Below the pieces are notes generated by a model, which did no database searches, was not told the origin of the DNA, and was given only the letters and a program-made list of their open reading frames with translations. Below are positions 45,243 to 53,910 of a stretch of 64,000 bases of DNA, piece by piece (position 1 is the first letter of the stretch; every line of letters starts with the position of its first letter). Made by a program: the position numbers and the translations under genes. Location: positions 62,001 through 126,000 of the forward strand of contig NZ_QGDT01000008.1 of assembly GCF_003149085.1 (NCBI RefSeq), in the 5' to 3' direction. Source of the DNA: Dyadobacter jejuensis. GTDB lineage: Bacteria; Bacteroidota; Bacteroidia; Cytophagales; Spirosomataceae.

Positions 45243-46694
45243 TTATAATTTCAAATCCCAGCCATCGCGGTATTCTCTTTTTACGAACTGATTGGCATTT
45301 TCATAATTGGTCACCTTCATATTCTCGGCATCCCAATACAGTTTTTTACGTCCTAAATATTTATCTGCCGAACGTTTCGCTGTGGGGTTATCGCGCGACA
45401 TCCAGCTTCTGAGGGCCAAGTTGCCAATGAGGATACTTTCAGTAAAGGGAGCGGCGTATTCAAAGGGCGAACTAGTAACCCCCTTGCCATAGCCATCCAT
45501 ACATGCATTTACCCATTGCAGATAGTGGTCCTCGTTGGGTACGCGCGCCAAAGTTTCGGGAACATTCACGATTTCATTCTCCTTCAGCGGAAGCAACCGA
45601 GGGTTGGCCCCATAGCAGTCGGCCATCAGCTTTCCTTTGGAACCGATAAAGAGCACCCCGCCATCCGAATTTCCAAATGCATCTCCAGGCTCGAGCTCCT
45701 CGGGCAGTTCAGGCAATATCCCGCCGTCGTACCAGCTGACCTTAATATTCCCTTCCCCGTCGTTGCGGGGGTAGTCGAGGTGAATAGAAGTGGTAAAGGG
45801 CGTCCATGCCGGGTTATTATCTTGCTCTCTTAAAGTAAAAGTCCAAGTACCTCCTACGCTACACTCCACTGAAGTAGGATAAAGGATCGGCAATATCCTA
45901 TACACAGGATCCATAATATGGCAGGCCATATCGCCAAGCGCTCCGGTGCCATAAGGCCACCAGCCTCGCCAGTTCCATGGCAAGTAGGATTTGTTATACC
46001 CCACCTTGGGTGAAGGTCCTAGCCATAGGTCAAAATCGAGCTCTTTAGGGATGGGGTCTATGGTGTCAGTAGGTACGGCCTGTGGCCAAACCGGACGGTT
46101 GGTCCAGCATAACACCTTTTCTACCTTCCCAATAATTCCTGAGTTATAGAGCTCCTGCATGCGGCGCACCCCATTCCCCGAACCACCTTGGTTCCCCATT
46201 TGGGTGATTACCTTGTATTTCTTGGCCGCTTGACCAAGGATTCGGGCCTCATAAATATCGTGGGTCAGGGGCTTTTGGGTATACACATGCTTGCCCAGTT
46301 GCATAGCCGCCAATGTAGCCACCGCGTGGGTGTTGTCGGGGGTAGAAATGGAGCATGCATCGATATTTTTATGCTCCTTCTGTAGCATTTCTCTAAAGTC
46401 CCTATAGTAGTTGGCCTTGGGGAAATTCTCCCTAGAAGTAACCGCCTGCCTGTCATCAACATCACAAAGGGCCACTATATTCACATGGGGACTCTTGGCA
46501 AAGCTCGCCAAGTCGCTTCTCCCCTTGCCCCCTACCCCAATACCAGCAATATTGAGTTTATCACTTGGAGCGATATATCCTTTTCCTAGAACATGGCGTG
46601 GAACAATAAAGAAAGAGCTGGCCGCTAAACTACTCGCTTTGATAAATTCCCGGCGTGTCGGGGCATTCGCTTTAGTTGACTTTTGGTCTTTCAT
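45243..46694 (-). CDS. Tat-exported Gfo/Idh/MocA-family oxidoreductase
   Basis: 483 aa. The twin-arginine signal TRREFIKASSLAASSFFIV shows export with bound cofactor. The Rossmann domain has KLNIAGIGVGGKGRSDLASF and IVALCDVDDRQ; the EKP-type motif is GKHVYTQKPLTHDIYEA with the Lys kept. The MGNQGGSGNGVRRMQELYNSGIIGKV and WPYGTGALGDMACHIMDPVYRIL segments define the secreted subfamily common in Bacteroidota and Planctomycetes. It probably oxidises or cleaves a sugar derivative in the periplasm. It lies upstream of the sigma gene on the same strand, with 128 bp between. Confidence 0.93.
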   Translation of the reverse strand: MKDQKSTKANAPTRREFIKASSLAASSFFIVPRHVLGKGYIAPSDKLNIAGIGVGGKGRSDLASFAKSPHVNIVALCDVDDRQAVTSRENFPKANYYRDFREMLQKEHKNIDACSISTPDNTHAVATLAAMQLGKHVYTQKPLTHDIYEARILGQAAKKYKVITQMGNQGGSGNGVRRMQELYNSGIIGKVEKVLCWTNRPVWPQAVPTDTIDPIPKELDFDLWLGPSPKVGYNKSYLPWNWRGWWPYGTGALGDMACHIMDPVYRILPILYPTSVECSVGGTWTFTLREQDNNPAWTPFTTSIHLDYPRNDGEGNIKVSWYDGGILPELPEELEPGDAFGNSDGGVLFIGSKGKLMADCYGANPRLLPLKENEIVNVPETLARVPNEDHYLQWVNACMDGYGKGVTSSPFEYAAPFTESILIGNLALRSWMSRDNPTAKRSADKYLGRKKLYWDAENMKVTNYENANQFVKREYRDGWDLKL

Positions 46695-46814
46695 ACTTTC
46701 GTTAGATATGGGTTTCTATTGGGTTGGTAATTGGTATACGCCAAAGGCCTATAACAGGACTATTCACATACCAAATATTACAAAACCCAAAGCCACAAAA
46801 CCAACCAACCTACT

Positions 46815-47549
46815 TCATCCATCGTTATTATTAATGATCCTATCGGCCAGCCTTGGCCAGAGCCTATGAAGGATTCGCAACAGTCTTATCTTCCCAATAT
46901 TGGCCTCAAACCGATCGTGCTTAAAGCATATTACGAAGGCATCGGCAAGCTGGTCAGCGGATATTTTCCCCTTCCCTCTGCCTTGGGTCATATCGGTCGC
47001 CACCAACGGGGGGATCAGTTCAAAAACCCTGGTATTGGGCAGCTGATAACGGAGCGACTGGGAAAATAAATGCATGGCGGCTTTACTGGCACTATAGACA
47101 GCCGCCAACTTTTTGGGTACTATGGCCATCCCAGACGATACATTAATAATGGCCGATCGATGATTGGCCATCAGTATAGGCAATAGCGCTGCCGTCAATT
47201 TGGCTGGAGCTAGGAAATTGACGGTCATTTCATAATCGATTTTACTGAAAATATGGGGCTCCTCTGCAAATAGGTAATTATACTGAATACCCGCATTATT
47301 GATGAGGATATTCAGATCGGGATGTTCTCGTTCAATAAAGAGAATAAGGCGATCCAAATCGGCTGGCACTGCCAAATCACCCATAAAGGTGGCCAGGGTT
47401 GGATATTGCTTTTGAATAGAATCCAAATCAGCTTCGTTTCTTCCGGTAATAATCACCCGGTTGTTCAGTGACAAAAACTTCTTGGCAAGTGCTAATCCGA
47501 TCCCCCGAGTCGCCCCGGTGATCAGGATTTTATGTTGACTAAGCTCCAT
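46815..47549 (-). CDS. Short-chain dehydrogenase/reductase (DltE-like)
   Basis: 244 aa classical SDR. The cofactor motif TGATRGIG is at residues 11-18, NNAG is in LNILINNAGIQYNYLF, and the catalytic Tyr and Lys are in AVYSASKAAMHLFSQSLRYQL. INVSSGMAIVPKK supplies the active-site Ser. The C-terminus (GRGKGKISADQLADAFV) resembles the DltE/YbbO-like oxidoreductases. The substrate is unknown. It is separated from the secreted oxidoreductase gene by 120 bp on the same strand. Confidence 0.93.
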   Translation of the reverse strand: MELSQHKILITGATRGIGLALAKKFLSLNNRVIITGRNEADLDSIQKQYPTLATFMGDLAVPADLDRLILFIEREHPDLNILINNAGIQYNYLFAEEPHIFSKIDYEMTVNFLAPAKLTAALLPILMANHRSAIINVSSGMAIVPKKLAAVYSASKAAMHLFSQSLRYQLPNTRVFELIPPLVATDMTQGRGKGKISADQLADAFVICFKHDRFEANIGKIRLLRILHRLWPRLADRIINNNDG

Positions 47550-47746
47550 TTTATGTAAAGGTTAAAATCCATCGTTTTCTCCCGCCATTTCAATACACCA
47601 ACGGCCCTTTGTACAAGCATTAACAATACCTGCCATACCACGGTGGTGGATCGACAGCCTGCTTGGCAAGGGCCTATGACCTTCATGAAATAGCGTTACA
47701 AATAACCGGCTTGTTTACGGGCCGTCCATTTACATAGGTAAAGAAA

Positions 47747-48322
47747 TCATCCTTTGGTCCGCATTTTTCTAATCCGGCTCAACTGCGTGGGTGTAATGCC
47801 GAGATAAGAGGCTATATGATATTGCGGAATGAGGTTTTCTAGCTCAGGAAATTCATTTTTGAAAATCTGATAACGTTTATCGGCATTTAGCAATACGATT
47901 TCAACCTCACGCCTTTCTTTCTGTACAAAATATTGTTCGGCAAGTATCCTTGACAACCGTTCCAAATCGGGCCACTCATCGTAGCGCTTCGTGAGGGAGT
48001 GGTAATCGGCTTCCCAAATATGGCAATCGGTAAGCGCCTGCAGATTGATAGGACTAGGCTCTCCCGTAACCAGGGAAGAAAATCCACCAATAAAACAAGG
48101 AGCCCTAAAAAAATGCTTGTTATACTCCTGCCCACCCTCTGTACGGTAGTAGGCTCGAAGGATTCCGTGTTCCAATATCCCAAACTTTTTGGCCACCTTT
48201 CCAGCCTCCACAAACGATTCGTGTTTCCTGAGTGCGACCTCACAAAAGATCCCCTCCAATTCACGCAGGGTAGCGGGAGTTAGCGGAGAGATAGAACATA
48301 GATATTGGAACAGCTGCTGCAC
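47747..48322 (-). CDS. Crp/Fnr-family transcriptional regulator
   Basis: About 191 aa from a GTG at 48322 (VQQLFQYLCSISPLTPATLRELEG), with AGGAG 4 nt before it. No ATG is available, and the open frame extends upstream only into a hydrophobic, non-conserved stretch beginning at a TTG. The cyclic-nucleotide-binding-like beta-barrel (LRKHESFVEAGKVAKKFGILEHGILRAYYRTEGGQEYNKHFF) is followed by a helix-turn-helix, ENLIPQYHIASYLGITPTQLSRIRK. This pattern is usual for Bacteroidota Crp-like regulators, mostly without a known ligand. It is divergent from nothing and lies 197 bp upstream of the SDR gene. Confidence 0.88.
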   Translation of the reverse strand: MQQLFQYLCSISPLTPATLRELEGIFCEVALRKHESFVEAGKVAKKFGILEHGILRAYYRTEGGQEYNKHFFRAPCFIGGFSSLVTGEPSPINLQALTDCHIWEADYHSLTKRYDEWPDLERLSRILAEQYFVQKERREVEIVLLNADKRYQIFKNEFPELENLIPQYHIASYLGITPTQLSRIRKMRTKG

Positions 48323-48464
48323 GACTCCTGTATTTAGTAGGTACAAAAAAACTGGAAGACTCCAAAGGCCTATCGTATTGCCCTGAAATATAGGACAAAA
48401 AATTAAAAGCCTAGGGCTTATTATCTCAAATTGGCAAGAATTTAAAAATAACTGGCTACCTACC

Positions 48465-48496
48465 AAAAGAGCGCAGCGACCGATGGTCCTGCGCTC
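48465..48496 (-). terminator. Rho-independent terminator after the class-V aminotransferase gene
   Basis: Stem GAGCGCAG / CTGCGCTC enclosing an inner GACC/GGTC pairing, with TTTT on the minus strand immediately after. Confidence 0.75.
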
Positions 48497-48518
48497 CTAG
48501 TCTAATATTTTATTTCAT

Positions 48519-49592
48519 TTATATGCCAGCAAGTCCGGCCGTCAGCTGTTCCACCTGCTCTAAGGAAGTAGCCGGGAAATTGGCAATACGGATCTGTTGC
48601 TCTTTGAATTTGCCATAGCCACTACCTACTACCATCCCTTTGGTTTTTAGGGCCTTAATAACCTCCGATGAAGGACGCTCCGTGTCGGCCACGACAACCG
48701 TTTGCGACTGGAAAGGCTTCTCCTTTACGAAGGCAGAAAAACCGGGGGTTTTCTCTATAAAATCGTACAATATTGCCGCTTTCTGTTCGGTCTGTTGGCG
48801 AATCGTATCTACGCCTATGGCATTCATCTCCGCCGCTATTTGGCCTAGCAGATAGATCCCCATCACGTTAGGCGTAGCAGGGGTTTCATGATTCAAGGCA
48901 TTTTTCCAAAGGGTAGGCAAATCGTTATGAGCCCCTATGGAATAGGTCTTTTTGATCTCCTGAGCCTTTTCCAAACATTTTTCACTCACGATCCATACCC
49001 CCAGGCCTGCTGGCAGTCCAAAAGCCTTTTGAACGGAAAAGAATGCGTTTTCGATCATAGCGTAGTCTAGAGCCGGATAAGGGGCTGAAGACACCATGTC
49101 GACGGCCATAAACCGATCGGGGTGCTTGGCCTTTAACCGATGTATCTCCTCCACGGGCATCTGTACCCCTGAGCTCGTTTCGTTATGCGTCACGGCAATC
49201 AGTTCGGCGTATTCCGGTACCACTATTTCCGAAGCTGAAAATCCCTCTCCCATGGGCTTTTCTAATTTATGAGCGTATTTGTTGAGGGCATGTGAATAAT
49301 CGGCAAATTTTGTCGAAAACGAGCCGTTTACCAGGTGAAAACTTTCCATGGCCACACAGCTAAAGACAATACGCTCCCAGGCTTCGGAGGCTGACCCTAA
49401 GAATAGGATTTGATGGGACTCGGGTACATTAAGAAGGGCACGTACCTGCTCCACCGTATATTGGTGCAAGGACCTATATTGGGCACTTCTATGAGAAATG
49501 GACCCTAGCTGCTGGCTCACAAAATTCTGTAAGTGCTTGTCGAAGCTTGGATAAAGCTGAGCGGGACCTGGAGTAAAGTAAATTTGGGACAT
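48519..49592 (-). CDS. Class-V aminotransferase, probable phosphoserine aminotransferase
   Basis: About 357 aa from ATG 49592 (MSQIYFTPGPAQLYP); a longer reading starts at TTG. The fold-type I PLP enzyme shows FLGSASEAWERIVFS, LIAVTHNETSSGVQMP, FMAVDMVSSAPYPALDY (PLP Asp) and the Schiff-base Lys in FFSVQKAFGLPAGLGVWI. Its place next to the SerB-SerA gene suggests it is the SerC-equivalent that transaminates 3-phosphohydroxypyruvate. Sequence alone also fits alanine-glyoxylate-type enzymes. A terminator hairpin separates it from serA, so it may have its own promoter. Confidence 0.88.
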   Translation of the reverse strand: MSQIYFTPGPAQLYPSFDKHLQNFVSQQLGSISHRSAQYRSLHQYTVEQVRALLNVPESHQILFLGSASEAWERIVFSCVAMESFHLVNGSFSTKFADYSHALNKYAHKLEKPMGEGFSASEIVVPEYAELIAVTHNETSSGVQMPVEEIHRLKAKHPDRFMAVDMVSSAPYPALDYAMIENAFFSVQKAFGLPAGLGVWIVSEKCLEKAQEIKKTYSIGAHNDLPTLWKNALNHETPATPNVMGIYLLGQIAAEMNAIGVDTIRQQTEQKAAILYDFIEKTPGFSAFVKEKPFQSQTVVVADTERPSSEVIKALKTKGMVVGSGYGKFKEQQIRIANFPATSLEQVEQLTAGLAGI

Positions 49593-49634
49593 ATAATTAG
49601 TAATTGGAGTGAATTCTACATTCGTTGTTTTGCA

Positions 49635-49685
49635 AAAAACCAAAAAGGTTTGATTAAAGAAGTAACACCCTTAATCAAACCTTTT
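49635..49685 (-). terminator. Strong hairpin terminator/attenuator between the serA fusion and the aminotransferase
   Basis: Perfect 15-bp stem AAAAGGTTTGATTAA / TTAATCAAACCTTTT with a 13-nt loop. On the minus strand it runs into TTTTTGGTTTTTT. Confidence 0.85.
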
Positions 49686-49705
49686 CAGCTTAACTTGGTG
49701 ACATC

Positions 49706-51610
49706 TTAGTACAGCATTCTAAACCGAATGGTCCCATCTACCTCTTTCACCATTTGGATAAACTCTTCGGTATATTTTTTAGAAATATCCACGATTACAT
49801 ATCCAATATGTTCGTTAGTCTTCAAATATTGACCCGTGATGTTAACATTCGTATCGGCAAAAATACGGTTCAACTTCGCCAAAACACCTGGCACGTTGGC
49901 GTGTATATGAAGCAAACGATGCGAATCTTTGAGCTTAGGTAGCTGCACCTCAGGGAAGTTGACACTACCATACGAGCTTCCATTATTCATAAACTCCAAC
50001 AATTTGGCCGGAACAAAATGGCCTATGTTTTCCTGTGCTTCTTCGGTACTGCCTCCAATATGAGGGGTCAAAATCACGTTGGGCAGGCCTATCAACTCAC
50101 TCTCAAAGGCTTCCTTATTCGTTTTGGGTTCTTTAGGGAACACATCGACACCAGCACCAGCGACCTTACCACTTTTAATGGCCTCGGCCAAAGCCTTGAT
50201 GTCCACTACATGGCCCCGCGACAGGTTCATAAATATCACCCCGTCTTTCATCAAATCGAACTCCCGCTTGCCGATGATATTGGTATTTTCCTTGCGACCG
50301 TCCACATGAAGGCTGATGACATCGGAGATACTCAGGAGCTCGTCTAGGGTACTCACCTTACGCGCATTTCCTAGTGATAGCTTTTCTATCTCATCGTAGA
50401 AAAACACTTCCATACCCATGGCTTCGGCTACGACCGAAAGCTGGGTTCCAATGCTACCATAGCCTACCATTCCTAGCTTCTTGCCTCTTACCTCGAAACT
50501 ACCATTGGCCGACTTGTCCCATTTACCCTCGTGCATCATATTGCTCTTAGGGACAATGTTACGAATCAACAGGATCATCTCCCCTATAGCCAGCTCTACT
50601 ACCGAACGGGTATTGCTATAAGGTGCATTGAAGACGGCGATGCCGCGCTTGGCAGCTTCGTCCAAGTCGATCTGATTAGTACCGATACAAAAAGCACCGA
50701 TCGCCATCAACTTGTTGGCATGCTCCAATACTTTTTTGGTGATATTAGTCTTCGAACGGATCCCAATGATGGACACATCCTTAATGCGCTCACAAAGTTC
50801 GTCTTCGTCCAAAGCCCCTTTTACGAATTCAACATTAAATCCTTCTTCTTCAAATGCCTTGAGGGCGGCGGGGTGCACATTTTCCAAAAGCAATACCTTG
50901 ATACGGCTCTTGGGATAAGACTGGCTACGCATTAACTTATTGTCGAAAAGGAAATCGTCCAAAGAGGTAGCGATATGATCGGCCACGGCCACCACCTTCT
51001 CTCTTTCAACATTTTCGGTAAAGGCATAAAACCGGTCGGCTAAGCCCGATTCTTTCATCTGATAATCGGTATAGCCATCGCCAATCACGTAAACCTCACC
51101 TTCTAGCTTTAGATTTTCCAGCAACTTAATTTTACCTCCGTCGGTAGATAGCACGTTGTCTGTATCAATTCCAACAATATTTCCTTCTTCGTCGAAAAGA
51201 AACTCATTGGCAAAAACATGGTCGGCCCGGATACCCAATTCGGTAGCTACCGGAACTATAAATTCTTTAAAGCCGCTCGATACAATATAGATCTGATCTG
51301 TATTTTCAGAAAGAAACTGCTTATTACGTAAAAATGAATCGGAAACCTTCGTTCTTAGGAAGGAGATCAACTCCTCAATATGGGAGCGATTCCCACTCAA
51401 CAAATCGATTCTCTGCCGAAGACCTTCAGCAAATGACATTTCTCCACTCATTCCCTTATCGGTCAGATTACGGATCTGCCCGACAATCTTTTCCCGCTCG
51501 GGATTATTGGCTAAAGCAATGGCGGCCAGTTCGTCCAACCCCTCCACTTTGGTGAAAGTGCTGTCGAAATCGATAATAATGTACGGAGACGTAAGCGTTA
51601 ATGTTGACAT
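49706..51610 (-). CDS. serA: SerB-SerA fusion: HAD phosphoserine phosphatase + phosphoglycerate dehydrogenase
   Basis: 634 aa. The N-terminal HAD phosphatase (about 1-225) has DFDST with Asp14 and Asp16, VSSGF, a Lys in DGGKIKLLENL and GDGYTD, all four HAD motifs. The dehydrogenase (about 235-555) has the NAD-binding LGMVGYGSIGTQLSVVAEAMG, FMNLSRGHVVD (catalytic Arg), the acidic catalytic segment and the His in LTPHIGGSTEEA. The C-terminal ACT domain (HIHANVPGVLAKLNRIFADTNVNI) may bind serine for feedback inhibition. One protein can therefore carry out the first and last steps of serine synthesis, with the neighbouring aminotransferase in between. Cytoplasmic. Confidence 0.95.
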   Translation of the reverse strand: MSTLTLTSPYIIIDFDSTFTKVEGLDELAAIALANNPEREKIVGQIRNLTDKGMSGEMSFAEGLRQRIDLLSGNRSHIEELISFLRTKVSDSFLRNKQFLSENTDQIYIVSSGFKEFIVPVATELGIRADHVFANEFLFDEEGNIVGIDTDNVLSTDGGKIKLLENLKLEGEVYVIGDGYTDYQMKESGLADRFYAFTENVEREKVVAVADHIATSLDDFLFDNKLMRSQSYPKSRIKVLLLENVHPAALKAFEEEGFNVEFVKGALDEDELCERIKDVSIIGIRSKTNITKKVLEHANKLMAIGAFCIGTNQIDLDEAAKRGIAVFNAPYSNTRSVVELAIGEMILLIRNIVPKSNMMHEGKWDKSANGSFEVRGKKLGMVGYGSIGTQLSVVAEAMGMEVFFYDEIEKLSLGNARKVSTLDELLSISDVISLHVDGRKENTNIIGKREFDLMKDGVIFMNLSRGHVVDIKALAEAIKSGKVAGAGVDVFPKEPKTNKEAFESELIGLPNVILTPHIGGSTEEAQENIGHFVPAKLLEFMNNGSSYGSVNFPEVQLPKLKDSHRLLHIHANVPGVLAKLNRIFADTNVNITGQYLKTNEHIGYVIVDISKKYTEEFIQMVKEVDGTIRFRMLY

Positions 51611-51767
51611 GAAACGGTAGATAACGGAATTAATTTCTAGCTGTATTTAAAGAATCAGATCGCCTAAAGTAGAGCTTTATCCAATCAGGCCACAAAATTA
51701 CAAATCTGATTCTTACCGCCCTAACAAAATTTGCAATGCTTCCGTTTTAATTTACCGTTAAATATCG

Positions 51768-52406
51768 CTAAGAACTGGTGATAGGCATATCTGAAGCGCT
51801 GGCTTCCATCATGGCTTTCCCCCTCAGCCTACTTAAGGTGGCCGGGTCGACATTCAGATAGGAGGCTTGAAGGGCCACCGAGATACGCCCAGACATACCA
51901 GGGTACATTTTTTCGAACATCCGTAACCGATTCATAGGATTCCGAAAACAACACATTTTCACCCTCAAATCGGCCATAATCATGGTATTTTCGAAGAGCA
52001 CCCGGGCGATGTCTGGATGGGCACGGTGAATCGATAAGTAATCTTCAAAACAAAGTCTATACAATTTCGAGGGCTCCAAGGTCTCTATATAGGAGGTCGC
52101 TGGGGTTTGATGGAGGAAGCTCCGTATGTCCGTCAAAAAACCACCCTCCGCCACGATCCAACTGGTGATTTCCCGTTCCAAAAACTCTCCAGACTTCAGC
52201 TCGCTCATGCGCTTCTCTTCTTGAATGGTATGATAGGCCCTCAATACCCCATTCCCCACAAACCACACCGTATTGCTGATGGCATCTGGCTTCAATAGGG
52301 TCTTTTTGGCAGGCACTTTTATCGGTTTCATATACGACATTATTGGCTCTACCTTGCTTTTATCGAGCCTTGTCAGATGCATTAATTGCTGTAATAAGGT
52401 TTCCAT
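51768..52406 (-). CDS. Crp/Fnr-family transcriptional regulator
   Basis: 212 aa. It has the cNMP-binding-like barrel (MKPIKVPAKKTLLKPDAISNTVWFVGNGVLRAYHTIQEEKR) and a C-terminal helix-turn-helix, ISVALQASYLNVDPATLSRLRGK. The long central dimerisation helix carries an odd CC pair (DLRVKMCCFRNPMNRLRMF). Ligand and targets are unknown. It is a single gene, 157 bp upstream of the serA fusion on the same strand, with about 640 bp of non-coding DNA on its other side. Confidence 0.88.
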   Translation of the reverse strand: METLLQQLMHLTRLDKSKVEPIMSYMKPIKVPAKKTLLKPDAISNTVWFVGNGVLRAYHTIQEEKRMSELKSGEFLEREITSWIVAEGGFLTDIRSFLHQTPATSYIETLEPSKLYRLCFEDYLSIHRAHPDIARVLFENTMIMADLRVKMCCFRNPMNRLRMFEKMYPGMSGRISVALQASYLNVDPATLSRLRGKAMMEASASDMPITSS

Positions 52407-53044
52407 GCCGTCGCTCGTTATATTATAACCCTCCCAACAATCGACTAATTAATGAGTACAACATACTCAATATAAGCAATTTGAAAGAAATAATATGTAG
52501 TACACTTACTACCAATACACCTAAACAACCAGGCTTTGTACCGATATTTGTCCAGATAGTTTGAGCCGTAGACAGAACCGTAAAGGATACTTTAGAAGAC
52601 TATCCGATTGAACAGAAACAAATTAGAAATTATGTAGGTAAATCATTGGACGACTCTTGTAAAGAATCTACTATAACCACTTCATAAAGCCTAGGTGATA
52701 GATACTGGTTACATCATACGGCAAGAATGGCCTCTTGAATGCGGTGTACTACTCAAATGGACTATTCTAAACGACTTTCGAATAGAAGCCTGTCCAGGCC
52801 TTGAAATAGAATTTGCAGCATTTTTTTTAATCGTCGACCTATATTTTTGCGTATTCCTGGCCCAGTCAGGCCTAACTGGGCCAAAAAACAACCCTCCCCA
52901 ACCAGCAACTCTCGTAGCGAGCCCCGTTGGAGAGGGTGTAAATAGGGTGTTTCGTTGCAAGCTAGCGATGACCCTCCATTCTTTCCTCCACGGCGAAGTA
53001 TTAGCCACTGCTTCAGACAAACGCAAATTGGGTATTCCCCTTCA
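52407..53044. other. Large intergenic region with hairpins
   Basis: 638 bp with no convincing gene. Overlapping open frames on both strands here are low-complexity shadows. It holds a perfect 9-bp inverted repeat TGGCCCAGT/ACTGGGCCA (52858-52883) and the terminator hairpin at 52883-52937. The rest of the region, 52407-52857 and 52938-53044, shows nothing. Confidence 0.55.
52883..52937 (-). terminator. Terminator of the second SusCD operon
   Basis: Minus strand: ACCCTCTCCAAC pairs with GTTGGGGAGGGT (one mismatch in 12), enclosing a smaller GCTCGC-type stem, then TGTTTTTT. It sits about 110 bp after the lipoprotein stop. Confidence 0.7.
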
Positions 53045-53890
53045 CTATTTCTTTGATTCGGCCGGCCTGGTGGTCATGACGCCTAAGGTACCTGACGACT
53101 CCTTTTGTAGCGGCAGCCTGACGGGGGAAGCCGGTGCCATCACCTTGATAGGATTCGGTACTTTCAAGCTTTTTTGGCCAGCAGGAATCAGCGGATTGGT
53201 ACGGCTGCTGATAAAGCTGGCCGTAAAAGTACCTGGCGTATTAAAGGTGAAGGTAGCCACCGAATCGACACTGGTCATACCGGCCACGCTCCAGCTTCGC
53301 GAATCGGGCCTACCGACCGTAGTCATATCTACAAATTGGAGGGAATCGCCTGAACTTACATAAATAGTATCTTCTGCAAGCGGAATCTCTATGCCGGCAT
53401 GCAATATTCTTATCTGAGGCACTAAGGTATCATACACATCGACCATAAAGGTATGATCCATAAGCCAGTGGTCGCCCTCTCTGACGGCATATACCGTGTC
53501 CAAGCCTACATAGGCCACCGAATCGCGGAAGGTATCGATCAGTCGGACGGTCTGCATTCCGCTTTTTTTAAAATAAACATGAACGGTTTTATCCTCTGAT
53601 TCCAAACCAGCATTGGTCAAAATAAAGGGATCCAGTATCGTATCCTTGGTAGATGCGTTGCTACTCAAAAAATAATTCCCTTCGCTGATGATCCATTTAT
53701 GACTGAGGGCCATTTGGGACAAGTCTGCAAAAGATATAAACTTATTAAGCCCCACCGCGTAGGTCGGCTGCCGAAAGATACTGGTATACCAGGCTACTGA
53801 GGAAAAAGTATTGGGTTCGACATACTCCTTGGAACAACCAGCCAGGAACCCAATCACGGCCAAAAGTATGATGCTCTTTAATTTTTTCAT
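53045..53890 (-). CDS. Surface lipoprotein with PKD-like domain, third gene of the SusCD operon
   Basis: 281 aa. The lipobox LAVIGFLAGC is followed by SKEYVEPNTF. Two beta-sandwich-like parts follow, the second (about 180-245: SGDSLQFVDMTTVGRPDSRSWSVAG...ATFTFNTPGTFTASFI) matching the PKD fold with its typical W...G...T...F pattern. It probably binds carbohydrate or peptide at the cell surface together with SusCD. The gene follows susD with a 20-bp gap and is the last of the operon. The C-terminal tail (LPLQKESSGTLGVMTTRPAESKK) is unstructured. Confidence 0.8.
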   Translation of the reverse strand: MKKLKSIILLAVIGFLAGCSKEYVEPNTFSSVAWYTSIFRQPTYAVGLNKFISFADLSQMALSHKWIISEGNYFLSSNASTKDTILDPFILTNAGLESEDKTVHVYFKKSGMQTVRLIDTFRDSVAYVGLDTVYAVREGDHWLMDHTFMVDVYDTLVPQIRILHAGIEIPLAEDTIYVSSGDSLQFVDMTTVGRPDSRSWSVAGMTSVDSVATFTFNTPGTFTASFISSRTNPLIPAGQKSLKVPNPIKVMAPASPVRLPLQKESSGTLGVMTTRPAESKK

Positions 53891-53910
53891 AGTCGACGTA
53901 TCGCGTTACA

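Noticed and set aside
52709-53026. 105-codon open frame on the minus strand
   Set aside because: Arg/Pro-rich translation of hairpin DNA; no start context and no protein-like conservation.
52695-53363. 222-codon open frame on the plus strand
   Set aside because: Half of it is antisense to the PKD-like lipoprotein, and the rest crosses the hairpins; no family pattern.
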